Below are positions 43,876-51,841 of a stretch of DNA of 64,000 nt, one piece after another. The stretch comes from Leptotrichia hongkongensis (GTDB lineage: Bacteria > Fusobacteriota > Fusobacteriia > Fusobacteriales > Leptotrichiaceae): assembly GCF_041538065.1 (NCBI RefSeq), contig NZ_JBGORW010000001.1, positions 269,044 to 333,043 of the forward strand, given 5' to 3'. Each line of letters opens with the position of its first letter. Position 1 is the stretch's first letter. The translations under genes and the position numbers were made by a program. The notes under the pieces were generated by a model. That model was not told the DNA's origin. It did no database searches and saw only the letters and a program-made list of their open reading frames with translations.

Positions 43876-45975
43876 ATGGTAGATAAAAGAGCAAAAAAAT
43901 GGATATACCTAAATAACGAGATAATGGTAAAGCAAGGGGAGGATTTTCAGCTTGAGAAAGATAAGGAGGCTGTTTATTCGTATTTTGTGGATTATGTGAA
44001 CAAAAATACGGTGTTTTTTCATAACCTTGAGGAAAAGATGAGATATTTGATAAAAAATGATTATTATATTGATTTTTATGAGATGTATAGCCATGATGAG
44101 ATAAAGGAAGTGTTTAAGCTGGTTTATGATAAAAAGTTCAGGTTTGCTTCGTTTATGAGTGCATCGAAATTTTATCAAAGTTATGCTTTGATGGATGATT
44201 CTGGGGAGAAATTTTTGGAAAGATATGAAGACAGGGTTGCGACAGTTTCGCTTTATTTGGCACAGGGAGATGTTGAAAAAGCGAAAGAGTACGCTTTGAT
44301 GTTGATAAATCAAGAATATCAGCCTGCTACGCCAACTTTTTTAAATTCTGGAAAAAAACGTTCTGGGGAGCTTGTTTCTTGTTTTCTTGATGAAATGGGA
44401 GATAATTTGAGCGGGATTGGATATGTTTTTGATTCTTCAATGAAACTTTCTTCAATTGGTGGAGGAGTTTCGATTAACCTTTCTAAAGTAAGAGCAAGAG
44501 GAGAGTCAATAAAAGGCGTTGAAGGCAGAGCTTCTGGAGTTTTACCAATTATGAAGATTTTAGAGGATATTTTTTCGTATGCAAATCAATTAGGACAAAG
44601 AGCTGGAGCTGGAGCGGTTTATTTGAATGTATTCCATTCTGACATTAATGAATTTTTGGATAGTAAAAAAATAAATGTAGATGAAAAAATCAGGATAAAA
44701 TCATTGTCAATCGGAGTTATTGTTCCAGATAAATTTATGCAGCTGGCAATGGAAGATGAAGTTTGTTACACATTTAATCCACACACAGTATTCCTTGAAT
44801 ATGGGCAATATCTGGATGAGATGGATATGAATGAAATGTATGAAAAACTGGTTGATAATCCAAATGTTAAAAAGAAAAAAATAAACGCAAGGGAACTTCT
44901 TGTGAAAATTTCTCAAACTCAAAAAGAAAGTGGATACCCTTATTTATTCTTTAAAGATAACGCAAATAGGGAGCATGCATTAAAAGAAATCGGAACAGTT
45001 AAGTTCTCAAATTTGTGTACTGAAATTATGCAATTATCAGAAGTTTCAGACATTAATGCTTACTATGAAGAAGACACGATAAGACGTGGAATTTCATGTA
45101 ATTTAGGTTCATTGAATATTGCAACAGTAATGGAAAACAAAAGAATAAAAGAAGCTACAAAAGCGGCAATTGATTCACTTACAATGGTATCAGACTTAAC
45201 AAACATTGATATTGTTCCGTCAATAAAAAAAGCAAACGACGAGCTGCACTCAGTAGGGCTGGGAGCAATGAACCTGCACGGATACTTGGCTAAAAACTTT
45301 ATTATGTATGAAAGCAAGGAAGCGCTTGACTTCTGTAACGTATTCTTTATGATGGTAAACTTCTATTCATTGGAACGTTCAATGGAAATTGCAAAAGAAA
45401 AAGGCGAAACTTTCAAGGACTTTGAAAAATCTGAATACGCCAATGGAAACTATTTTGACAAATACATTACAAAAGAATACATGCCACAAACAGAAAAAAT
45501 AAAACAGCTATTTGAAGGAATCTACATCCCAACAAAAGAAGACTGGGCAAACCTAAAAGAACAGGTAATGAAACACGGAGTCTACAACGCCTACCGAATG
45601 GCAATCGCTCCAAACCAGTCAACATCCTACATAATGAACTCTACAGCCTCAGTAATGCCAGTAGTTGACACAATCGAAGTAAGAGAATACGGAGACAGCA
45701 CAACTTTCTACCCAATGCCATACCTGACAAACGACAACTACTTCTTCTATAAGTCAGCATACGATATGGATCAAAAAAATATCTTGAAACTAATTTCTGT
45801 AATCCAAAGACACGTAGATCAAGGAATTTCAACTATCTTGTATACAAAGAGTACAGACAGCACTAGAGATTTGGCTAGACTTTATATTTATGCACATAGG
45901 CTGGGGTTGAAGTCGCTTTATTATACTCGAACTAGGAAGGCTACGATTGAGGAGTGTATAAGTTGCTCGGTGTAA
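43876..45975 (+). CDS. nrdE: Class Ib ribonucleoside-diphosphate reductase, alpha subunit
   Basis: A 699-residue catalytic subunit that reduces NDPs to dNDPs. Family features are ATPTFLNSGKKRSGELVSCFL (first active-site Cys), SIGGGVSINLSKVRARG, NLCTEIMQ (thiyl-radical Cys and Asn/Glu), APNQSTSYIM and the C-terminal shuttle Cys pair in EECISCSV. There is no ATP-cone at the N-terminus, as expected for NrdE. ATG 43876 follows aggag. Its 3' end overlaps the next gene, and its partner nrdF lies 3.7 kb away, which is unusual since nrdE and nrdF are normally adjacent. Confidence 0.96.
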   Translation: MVDKRAKKWIYLNNEIMVKQGEDFQLEKDKEAVYSYFVDYVNKNTVFFHNLEEKMRYLIKNDYYIDFYEMYSHDEIKEVFKLVYDKKFRFASFMSASKFYQSYALMDDSGEKFLERYEDRVATVSLYLAQGDVEKAKEYALMLINQEYQPATPTFLNSGKKRSGELVSCFLDEMGDNLSGIGYVFDSSMKLSSIGGGVSINLSKVRARGESIKGVEGRASGVLPIMKILEDIFSYANQLGQRAGAGAVYLNVFHSDINEFLDSKKINVDEKIRIKSLSIGVIVPDKFMQLAMEDEVCYTFNPHTVFLEYGQYLDEMDMNEMYEKLVDNPNVKKKKINARELLVKISQTQKESGYPYLFFKDNANREHALKEIGTVKFSNLCTEIMQLSEVSDINAYYEEDTIRRGISCNLGSLNIATVMENKRIKEATKAAIDSLTMVSDLTNIDIVPSIKKANDELHSVGLGAMNLHGYLAKNFIMYESKEALDFCNVFFMMVNFYSLERSMEIAKEKGETFKDFEKSEYANGNYFDKYITKEYMPQTEKIKQLFEGIYIPTKEDWANLKEQVMKHGVYNAYRMAIAPNQSTSYIMNSTASVMPVVDTIEVREYGDSTTFYPMPYLTNDNYFFYKSAYDMDQKNILKLISVIQRHVDQGISTILYTKSTDSTRDLARLYIYAHRLGLKSLYYTRTRKATIEECISCSV

Positions 45976-47675
45976 ATAAGCCTAAAATTATTCATATTAA
46001 AACTATAATAGAAGAGAAAAAGAAGTATAATTCCAATTATTTTTATAAAAAGAGATTTCCGACAACATTCATCATTATTATTTTAATAATTCCAATTACT
46101 TCAACGGGAATTATAAAGTATTTTTTTAGTAATGTAGATTTTTTTAAAACATGGATTAGTACTGTATTTTTGGTAATGAATTTATCAATATTTTGGGTAT
46201 ATTGGTGTTATTCTAAACGTTTAAAGTCAAAATTAAAACTTGGGAAAAATGAGATTGTAGATTTCTATGATGATAGAGTTTTAATTAATAATAGAATCAA
46301 CAATTTATTTAAAGAGTATATTGATTCAAATTATATAATTAAACTAGAAAATATAGATGAGTTGTTAAAGGAATTAGAAAACGAAATAAATGACGAAATT
46401 AATAAATGGAAAAAAATTACTACTATTACTACAATCAACTTTTCTTTGGTTACTCCAATATTATCTGTTGTATCAAGTCAATATTTTAAAATAAATGAAA
46501 AATTTGAATGGATTAATTTTATAATTTTTATAGCAGGTTGTTATTTTTTTGGATACTGTATATTAGTAGGTAGTAATTTTTTAAGAAAAAAATTTTTAAA
46601 AGAAATTATAGATATAGGAATTGTAGAATTAATTGAAATCAAAGAATTTTTATTAATTAAGAAAAATATTTTGGAACTAAAAATAAATAATATCTTGAAT
46701 GAGATACTTAAAACAGACTATAAATATGAAAATATTTCAGAATATTTGTTGGAAGAAGATAAAGAAAAAATATTAAGTTTTTTGAGAATAAATCAAAATG
46801 AATTAAATGAAAGAATTAACGGTATAACTTTTAATATAGAATTTGATTATTTTAATTTACATGAGTATAAAAATAATAATGAAGAAAGTTTTGTAATTTT
46901 TCCTATAAAACTAAAATTAAAAAAAGAAAATTTTGAAAATAATATTAATATTAGAATTGGTGATGTGTATTCGTTTGATTTTTTCTTTGTGTTAAAAAAT
47001 GAAAATGGTTGGAATTTAATAAACGAAAAGAAATTTATCCAAAAATACAAATCAGAGTATTTAGTAGAAAATAAAAGGAAGAATCCTAAAATATCCTCTT
47101 TTTTAATTGTGTTGTTTGCTTCAATAATATCATTAGTTGTAATATGGATTAATAAAGATGGAATAAGACAGAATGACGTATTAGACAAAGGTTTAAAAAA
47201 GTATACTTTAAATAATTCAACTGATAAAGAAATGAAAATAAAATTAGATACAACAGCAGATTACAATTACATATTAGAATCATATTCTTCAAAAAAAATA
47301 ACATTAAAAGCAGGTGAACATAGCATAGAAAAAAATGATGGTACTAAATGTCAATTTACTATTAATTCTGATTCAGAAATTGGAATAATTGATTTAAAAA
47401 GTTGTGGTGTTGTTAATCAGCAAAGTCAATTTAAATCTTTTCCTAAAGAGTATGATTATATTTTAACTAATCTATCAGACAGAGAAATAAGTATAGATTT
47501 ATATTTGGATAAGGAAGAGTTCTATAAATTAGAACCAAATACTTTAAGAAAAGTAACTTTTAAAGAAGGAAAATATAGTTTAACTAAAAATTGTAAATTA
47601 AATGTTGAATTTAATTCAAAAGGTGGAATAGTTACTTTTATTGATAGTGATAAATGTAAAAAATCTTATTATTAA
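45963..47675 (+). CDS. Unrecognised multi-pass membrane protein inserted after nrdE
   Basis: About 570 residues with no family I recognise. Two hydrophobic segments lie near residues 35-83, two more near 155-205, and a single one near 375-395 (FLIVLFASIISLVVIW), with a long charged cytosolic-type region between (about 205-370). The C-terminal 170 residues hold two related modules of about 75 residues, each with a YxxILxxxSxxEI-type start and ending in a Cys (LKSCG and DSDKCKK). Start is uncertain: GTG 45954 touches the gaggag site, so TTG 45963 is preferred; both overlap nrdE. Its composition (Asn, Lys, Ile-rich) is more AT-biased than its neighbours. Its position suggests insertion into the nrd operon. 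Defence-related function is only a guess. Confidence 0.6.
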   Translation: MLGVNKPKIIHIKTIIEEKKKYNSNYFYKKRFPTTFIIIILIIPITSTGIIKYFFSNVDFFKTWISTVFLVMNLSIFWVYWCYSKRLKSKLKLGKNEIVDFYDDRVLINNRINNLFKEYIDSNYIIKLENIDELLKELENEINDEINKWKKITTITTINFSLVTPILSVVSSQYFKINEKFEWINFIIFIAGCYFFGYCILVGSNFLRKKFLKEIIDIGIVELIEIKEFLLIKKNILELKINNILNEILKTDYKYENISEYLLEEDKEKILSFLRINQNELNERINGITFNIEFDYFNLHEYKNNNEESFVIFPIKLKLKKENFENNINIRIGDVYSFDFFFVLKNENGWNLINEKKFIQKYKSEYLVENKRKNPKISSFLIVLFASIISLVVIWINKDGIRQNDVLDKGLKKYTLNNSTDKEMKIKLDTTADYNYILESYSSKKITLKAGEHSIEKNDGTKCQFTINSDSEIGIIDLKSCGVVNQQSQFKSFPKEYDYILTNLSDREISIDLYLDKEEFYKLEPNTLRKVTFKEGKYSLTKNCKLNVEFNSKGGIVTFIDSDKCKKSYY

Positions 47676-47858
47676 AAAAATTAAAGAATGTAGGTGTTAT
47701 TTATAGAAAGCGAATATAAAAAATACAAGAAACGATTGGCAAGTATAAAAAACAACATATTGGAAAATAGTGGTTGGGCTTAATCAGGTTGATGATTTGA
47801 AATTAAGTTATTAAAAGAGTTGCCAAAATTTACTTAGTAAAATAAAATTTTTTTACAT

Positions 47859-47887
47859 TTGACAAATATCAAAATATAGAGTATAAT
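47859..47887 (+). promoter_or_regulatory. Consensus promoter for the small RNA upstream of the Abi gene
   Basis: A perfect ttgaca (47859-47864) and a perfect tataat (47882-47887) are separated by exactly 17 bp. Transcription would begin near 47894. This is the best promoter match I found in the window. Before it, 47676-47858 holds only a 29-codon frame fragment (47694-47783) with no known match. Confidence 0.85.
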
Positions 47888-47893
47888 AATTTT

Positions 47894-47981
47894 AATGATC
47901 GTACTACAAGAATAACCCACTTAACTGTGCGTTGTTGTAGACTGTAGAAAAAGCTCTTTCAATTTTGATAGGGCTTTTTTG
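47894..47981 (+). ncRNA. Small terminated RNA, candidate abiF-type ncRNA
   Basis: From the predicted start near 47894 the RNA is about 88 nt. It forms an outer stem ctacaa/ttgtag (47904-47909, 47935-47940) around an unpaired and partly paired core (aataacccacttaactgtgc) and ends in an intrinsic terminator, aaaagctc with gggctttt (47949-47956, 47971-47978) plus T6. No peptide is encoded. A structured RNA (abiF motif) is known directly upstream of Abi_2/AbiF genes in many bacteria, and the terminator between RNA and toxin gene is as in RNA-protein toxin-antitoxin loci. The identity is inferred from context. Confidence 0.7.
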
Positions 47982-48009
47982 CATTTTTGAGATAAAAGGG
48001 GGAAAGGGA

Positions 48010-48953
48010 ATGGATAAGCCATTTAAAACTTTTAAGGAACAAGTTGAGATTTTAAATGGAGAAAACGGAGGTAAATTACGGGTAAAAACTGATGAGAAAA
48101 CAATTTATTGTTTAATGAGGTATAATTATTATTCTATCATAAATTTTTACAAAGAACCTTTTTTAAAAGGGAAAGATTTAAACGGAAATGATATTTATAA
48201 ATCGGAAGTTCATTTTAATCATTTGAAAGCATTGTATGATTTTGATAAAAGTTTGAGAATGTTGTTTTTTGATATTTTGACACAATTGGAAAGAGCTTTT
48301 AAAACGGCAATTGCATATTATTATTTGGAATGCTATACAAATAAAGAAAGTTATTCGGAACTTGATAATTATTATGTTGGAATTAGAAATGAAAATACAC
48401 ATCTTATTTCACATTTAGTAAAAAAACTAAATTTTTTAAGAAATAACAAAAGCAATAGTATAATAAAGCATTATAGTACAACAAAAGATAATATACCATT
48501 TTGGATAGTAATTAATTTTTTTACATTTGGAGAAATGAGCAGGTTTTATTTGATTTTAGAGCATAGAGTACAAAATAAAATAATAAGCCATTTTAGAAAT
48601 TTGTATAAAATGAGTACACAAATTTACCTAAATTAAATAATAATTTTATAAAAACTTTTTTACGTGCAAGTTCATTATTTAGAAACATAGCAGCACATAA
48701 TGAAAGAATGTATGATTTTTCATCAAAAAATATTGTAAATATAAATAATATTATAGATATAACAAATAATAAGAAACAAAAATTATTTACGATATACGAG
48801 GGACTTAAATTATTTTTATCAAAAGAAGAATATGAAAGTCTAACAAAAAAGTTACGAGAATTATTAAGTTTACTTGAATTTAAACTAAAAGATATTATAG
48901 ATATAAATGATATTTTATATAAAATGGATTTTCCGAAAGATTGGCATAAATAA
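48010..48953 (+). pseudogene. Abi_2/AbiF-type HEPN protein gene, frameshifted
   Basis: Abi_2 (AbiD/AbiF) proteins are abortive-infection factors of the HEPN RNase superfamily. The first frame (ATG 48010 to 48636) reads MDKPFKTFKEQVEIL, YCLMRYNYYSIINFY and ALYDFDKSLRMLFFDILTQL, the usual Abi_2 N-terminal pattern. The second frame (open from 48609 to 48953) continues NEYTNLPKLNNNFIKTFLRA and contains RNIAAHNERM, an R-x4-H HEPN motif. Adding one A to the AAAA run at 48607-48610 would join them as LYKNEYTNLPKL, giving about 315 residues. As written, the product loses the R-x4-H motif. It is either an inactivated toxin, a slippery/phase-variable tract, or a read error. Confidence 0.82.
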
Positions 48954-48974
48954 ACATTATGATAAACTAATTGA

Positions 48975-49004
48975 TTGACAAAAGATATACTTTGTATGTA
49001 TAAT
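48975..49004 (+). promoter_or_regulatory. Promoter and likely operator of the relB-yafQ pair
   Basis: ttgaca (48975-48980) and tataat (48999-49004) are 18 bp apart. Between them lies the short palindrome atac-ttt-gtat (48986-48996), well placed for autorepression by the antitoxin-toxin complex. Confidence 0.7.
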
Positions 49005-49028
49005 AAATATAAAAGGAAGTGATATTTT

Positions 49029-49319
49029 ATGGCAACAGTTAATACAAGTATAAAGATAGATGAAGAAACTAAAAAAGAAGCACAGGAATTATTTAAAGAT
49101 TTAGGATTAAGTCTTAGTACAGCAATTAATATATTTTTGAAACAAGCTATAAGAGAAAAAGGCATACCATTTTATATAAATTCTTTACCTGAAAATTCAG
49201 AATTGGCTCAAGCATTTGAAGAAGCTAAACAAATTAAGAAAAATCCTTCAAATTATAAATCGTACAGTAGTCCAGAAGAAATGTTTAAAGATGTCTTGGG
49301 AGAAGATTATGAGGGGTAA
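49029..49319 (+). CDS. RelB/DinJ family antitoxin
   Basis: A 96-residue antitoxin. Residues 1-45 form the ribbon-helix-helix DNA-binding part typical of RelB/DinJ (ATVNTSIKIDEETKKEAQEL followed by GLSLSTAINIFLKQAI). The C-terminal half (about 50-96, with EEAKQIKKNPSNYKSYSS and EEMFKDVLGED) should wrap the toxin. It overlaps the toxin gene by 11 bp, giving translational coupling, and has its own promoter with a palindrome. ATG 49029 follows aaggaag. Confidence 0.92.
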   Translation: MATVNTSIKIDEETKKEAQELFKDLGLSLSTAINIFLKQAIREKGIPFYINSLPENSELAQAFEEAKQIKKNPSNYKSYSSPEEMFKDVLGEDYEG

Positions 49320-49605
49320 AAAAGAAGAGTATAAATATTCTATTATTCTTACTGGGAAATTTAAAAAACATTTAAAAAATCTAAAAAAACAGAAAAAAGA
49401 TTTAAAATTATTGGAAAGTATAATCTCAATATTAGCAAAAGGAGAGAAACTTCCTCCTAAAAACAAGGATCATAAATTAGTCAATAATTATGATGGGGCA
49501 AGAGAATGTCACATAACTCCAGATTGGTTATTAATCTATGAGATAGTTGAAGATAAATTAATATTGATTTTATTAGCATCAGGTAGTCATAGTGAACTAT
49601 TCTAA
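49309..49605 (+). CDS. YafQ/RelE-family mRNA interferase toxin
   Basis: A 98-residue RelE-superfamily endoribonuclease that cuts mRNA at the ribosome. The YafQ-type signature is present: SIILTGKFKKHLKNLKKQ, DHKLVNNYDGARECHI, TPDWLLIYEI (catalytic-type Asp) and the C-terminal LLASGSHSELF with the conserved His. ATG 49309 lies inside the antitoxin gene; a longer frame beginning at 49216 lacks a binding site. The pair looks intact and is probably functional. The gene sits between the Abi locus and nrdF. Confidence 0.92.
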   Translation: MRGKKEEYKYSIILTGKFKKHLKNLKKQKKDLKLLESIISILAKGEKLPPKNKDHKLVNNYDGARECHITPDWLLIYEIVEDKLILILLASGSHSELF

Positions 49606-49683
49606 ATTTTATATAAAATGTGGGAGTTGATTGAGATAATATAAATTGATAAAACAATTTTATCAAGAAAGGAAAACAAAAAA

Positions 49684-50688
49684 ATGGAAAAGAAAATATA
49701 CGAAGCAGTAAACTGGAACACACCAGAAAATGATTATGTAGAGATGTTTTGGGAGCAGAATTTGAAGCAGTTCTGGATTGATACGGAGTATATTCCATCA
49801 AAGGATATTGATAGCTGGAATTCGCTTGAGCCTGCGATGAAGTTGGCGTATTTGCACGTGTTGGGAGGATTGACGCTTTTGGATACGTTGCAGAGCCATA
49901 CGGGGATGCCGAAGATTATTGATCATATTGAGTCATTGCAAAATCGTTCGGTGCTTTCATATATGTGTATGATGGAAACGATTCACGCAAAGTCTTATTC
50001 GACAATATTTACAACGGTTGCATCTACAAGGGAGATTAATGAAACATTCAGATGGGTTCAGGAAAATCCGCATTTGCAGTATAAAGCCAATAAAATTGAT
50101 ACATATTATCAGAAAATGAATAATCCTGAGGCTTCAAAAAGAGATATTGCGATGGCTCTGGCAGCTTCGGTTTATTTGGAAACATATTTATTTTACAGCG
50201 GATTCTTTTTACCGCTTTGGCTTGCAGGACAGGGAGAAATGGTTGCAAGCTGCGACATAATCAAGAAAATCATAGCTGATGAGTCGATTCATGGAGTTTT
50301 TGTCGGACTATTATTTCAAGAATTATACAATTCTTTCAGCGAAGAAGAAAAAGCTGATATGAGAGCTGAACTGAAAAAATTGATGTACGACTTATATGAA
50401 AATGAAACAAGATATACTGATGAAATTTATGGTGATTTAGGGCTTACAGGCGATGTTAAGGAATACATCCGTTACAATGCGAACAAAGCCTTGATGAATC
50501 TAGGATTTGAAGAAGAATTTGAAGTGAAGAATGTAAATCCAATTGTGTTAAATGGGTTAAATGTGGAAACAACACAGCATGATTTCTTCTCGAAAAAATC
50601 TACGAATTATGAAAAAGCACTGGAAGTGGTGCATTTGCATGATGATGATTTTAAATTTAATAATGATGAATTAGATTTGGAGATTTAA
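49684..50688 (+). CDS. nrdF: Class Ib ribonucleoside-diphosphate reductase, beta subunit
   Basis: A 334-residue ferritin-like subunit holding the Mn or Fe tyrosyl-radical cofactor. Metal ligands and neighbours are visible in METIHAKSYS, AASVYLETYLFYSGF and KIIADESIHGVFVG (E, E-x-x-H pattern), and the C-terminus ends NNDELDLEI, the usual NrdE-binding tail. ATG 49684 follows aaggaaa. It is cut off from nrdE by a 3.7-kb block, so it needs its own promoter or readthrough from the toxin-antitoxin operon. No NrdR box was found directly in front of it. Confidence 0.95.
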   Translation: MEKKIYEAVNWNTPENDYVEMFWEQNLKQFWIDTEYIPSKDIDSWNSLEPAMKLAYLHVLGGLTLLDTLQSHTGMPKIIDHIESLQNRSVLSYMCMMETIHAKSYSTIFTTVASTREINETFRWVQENPHLQYKANKIDTYYQKMNNPEASKRDIAMALAASVYLETYLFYSGFFLPLWLAGQGEMVASCDIIKKIIADESIHGVFVGLLFQELYNSFSEEEKADMRAELKKLMYDLYENETRYTDEIYGDLGLTGDVKEYIRYNANKALMNLGFEEEFEVKNVNPIVLNGLNVETTQHDFFSKKSTNYEKALEVVHLHDDDFKFNNDELDLEI

Positions 50689-50691
50689 TCT

Positions 50692-51423
50692 ATGAAAATT
50701 ATAATATCACCAAGCAAAACTAAAAAAATTAACAATTTGCCAATAAAAGATAATGGCTCTTTGACTGAAAAAGAGCCTTTTTATCTAGAAATAACAAATG
50801 AAATTATTGAAAAAATAAAAACCTTTTCTGTGGAGGAAATTGAGAAAAAGTTTAAATTAAAAAATGAAAAGGCACAAAAGTTATTGGAATTTTATAAAAA
50901 TTATGAAAAAGAGAAAAGCGGAAATGCTTTGGCAAGCTATACTGGTGTTGCGTATAAGGCTATAAAGATTGAAACGTTTGATAAAAGTGATTTTGAATAT
51001 TTGGAATCGCATTTGGTTATCTTATCTGCTTTGTATGGGATTTTGACACCTTATACAAATGTGAAGGAGTATCGTCTTGATATGACAAACTCGATTTTTG
51101 AGAATAAGTCGCTTTATGAAGTCTGGAAAACTAGCGTGAATGAATATTTTGAACACGAAGATATTATTTTAAATCTTGCCTCAAAGGAATATTCTAAACT
51201 TATAAACCCTGATAAATTAATTGATTTTGAGTTTTGGGAAGACTCAAATAGGAAATTAAAGCAAGTGAGTACAAACTCGAAGAAAATGAGAGGCTTTACA
51301 TTGAATTATATTGTAAAAAATAAGATTAGTGATGTGAAAAAATTGAGAAATATTACTTTGGATGGGTATGTTTTTAGTGAAGAGATGTCGGATGAGAGAA
51401 AATTTGTTTATGTGAAGAAATAA
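50692..51423 (+). CDS. yaaA: YaaA family peroxide stress protein (DUF328)
   Basis: A 243-residue protein. YaaA in E. coli limits intracellular iron and DNA damage during hydrogen peroxide stress. Family landmarks are MKIIISPSKTK at the N-terminus, SYTGVAYKAIK near residue 82, ILSALYGILTPYTNVKEYRLDM near 118 (longest conserved block, given in part) and NLASKEYSKLI. It starts three bases after the nrdF stop, so the two are cotranscribed. Linking a Mn/Fe RNR subunit with an iron-protection protein makes metabolic sense. Confidence 0.9.
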   Translation: MKIIISPSKTKKINNLPIKDNGSLTEKEPFYLEITNEIIEKIKTFSVEEIEKKFKLKNEKAQKLLEFYKNYEKEKSGNALASYTGVAYKAIKIETFDKSDFEYLESHLVILSALYGILTPYTNVKEYRLDMTNSIFENKSLYEVWKTSVNEYFEHEDIILNLASKEYSKLINPDKLIDFEFWEDSNRKLKQVSTNSKKMRGFTLNYIVKNKISDVKKLRNITLDGYVFSEEMSDERKFVYVKK

Positions 51424-51478
51424 CAATAAGTGATTGTAAAAGAGAAAGTATTGTTTTATAAAGTTATGAAGGGAGTAT

Positions 51479-51667
51479 ATGAATAAACTAATCTTGATTT
51501 TTTTATTATTGGGGATTTTAGGATTTTCAAAAGATAAAATTGTGATAAAAGATAAAAAAATATCTGATGAAAAAAGAAAATTTTTATTAAAACTTTCAGA
51601 ACAAGCACCATATAAGACAGAAACTGAAAATCTAGTAGATTATATACTCAAACCTATTTTAAATTAA
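51479..51667 (+). CDS. Small secreted protein, C-terminus supplied by a repeat
   Basis: A 62-residue protein with a clear signal peptide (MNKLILIFLLLGILGFS) behind gggag. The mature part is charged (KDKIVIKDKKISDEKRKFLL). Its last seven or so codons (ending ILKPILN) lie inside repeat copy B3, which begins near 51643, so the original reading frame was probably longer and was cut by the repeat. No family recognised. Confidence 0.5.
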   Translation: MNKLILIFLLLGILGFSKDKIVIKDKKISDEKRKFLLKLSEQAPYKTETENLVDYILKPILN

Positions 51668-51746
51668 ACTGCTAAAATTATATAAATTTATGGTTTGAGT
51701 AAAATAGTCATATCTTTTGAGTTTGGTTTTAAATAAGTTTTACTAT
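51643..51746 (+). repeat. Dispersed repeat family B, copy B3
   Basis: Starts tatactcaaacctattttaa, continues aactgctaaaattatataaa and ends agttttactat. It is nearly identical to B5 at the window end. It overlaps the 3' end of the small secreted protein gene. Confidence 0.85.
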
Positions 51747-51780
51747 GGTTATATTTGCATTTTTGATAATTAAATAATTT

Positions 51781-51818
51781 AAAAAATAGAGAGTTTTATA
51801 TATATGCTCTCTATTTTT
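51781..51818. terminator. Bidirectional terminator between yaaA side and znu operon
   Basis: aaaaaatagagag (51781-51793) pairs with ctctctattttt (51807-51818), with A-runs on one side and T-runs on the other, so it can end both converging transcripts. Confidence 0.8.
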
Positions 51819-51841
51819 GTTTATCTATATTTATAAAAAAG

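Noticed and set aside
49216..49308. Longer start for the YafQ toxin
   Set aside because: The extension lies wholly inside the antitoxin gene, has no ribosome binding site, and would add about 31 residues not found in this family.
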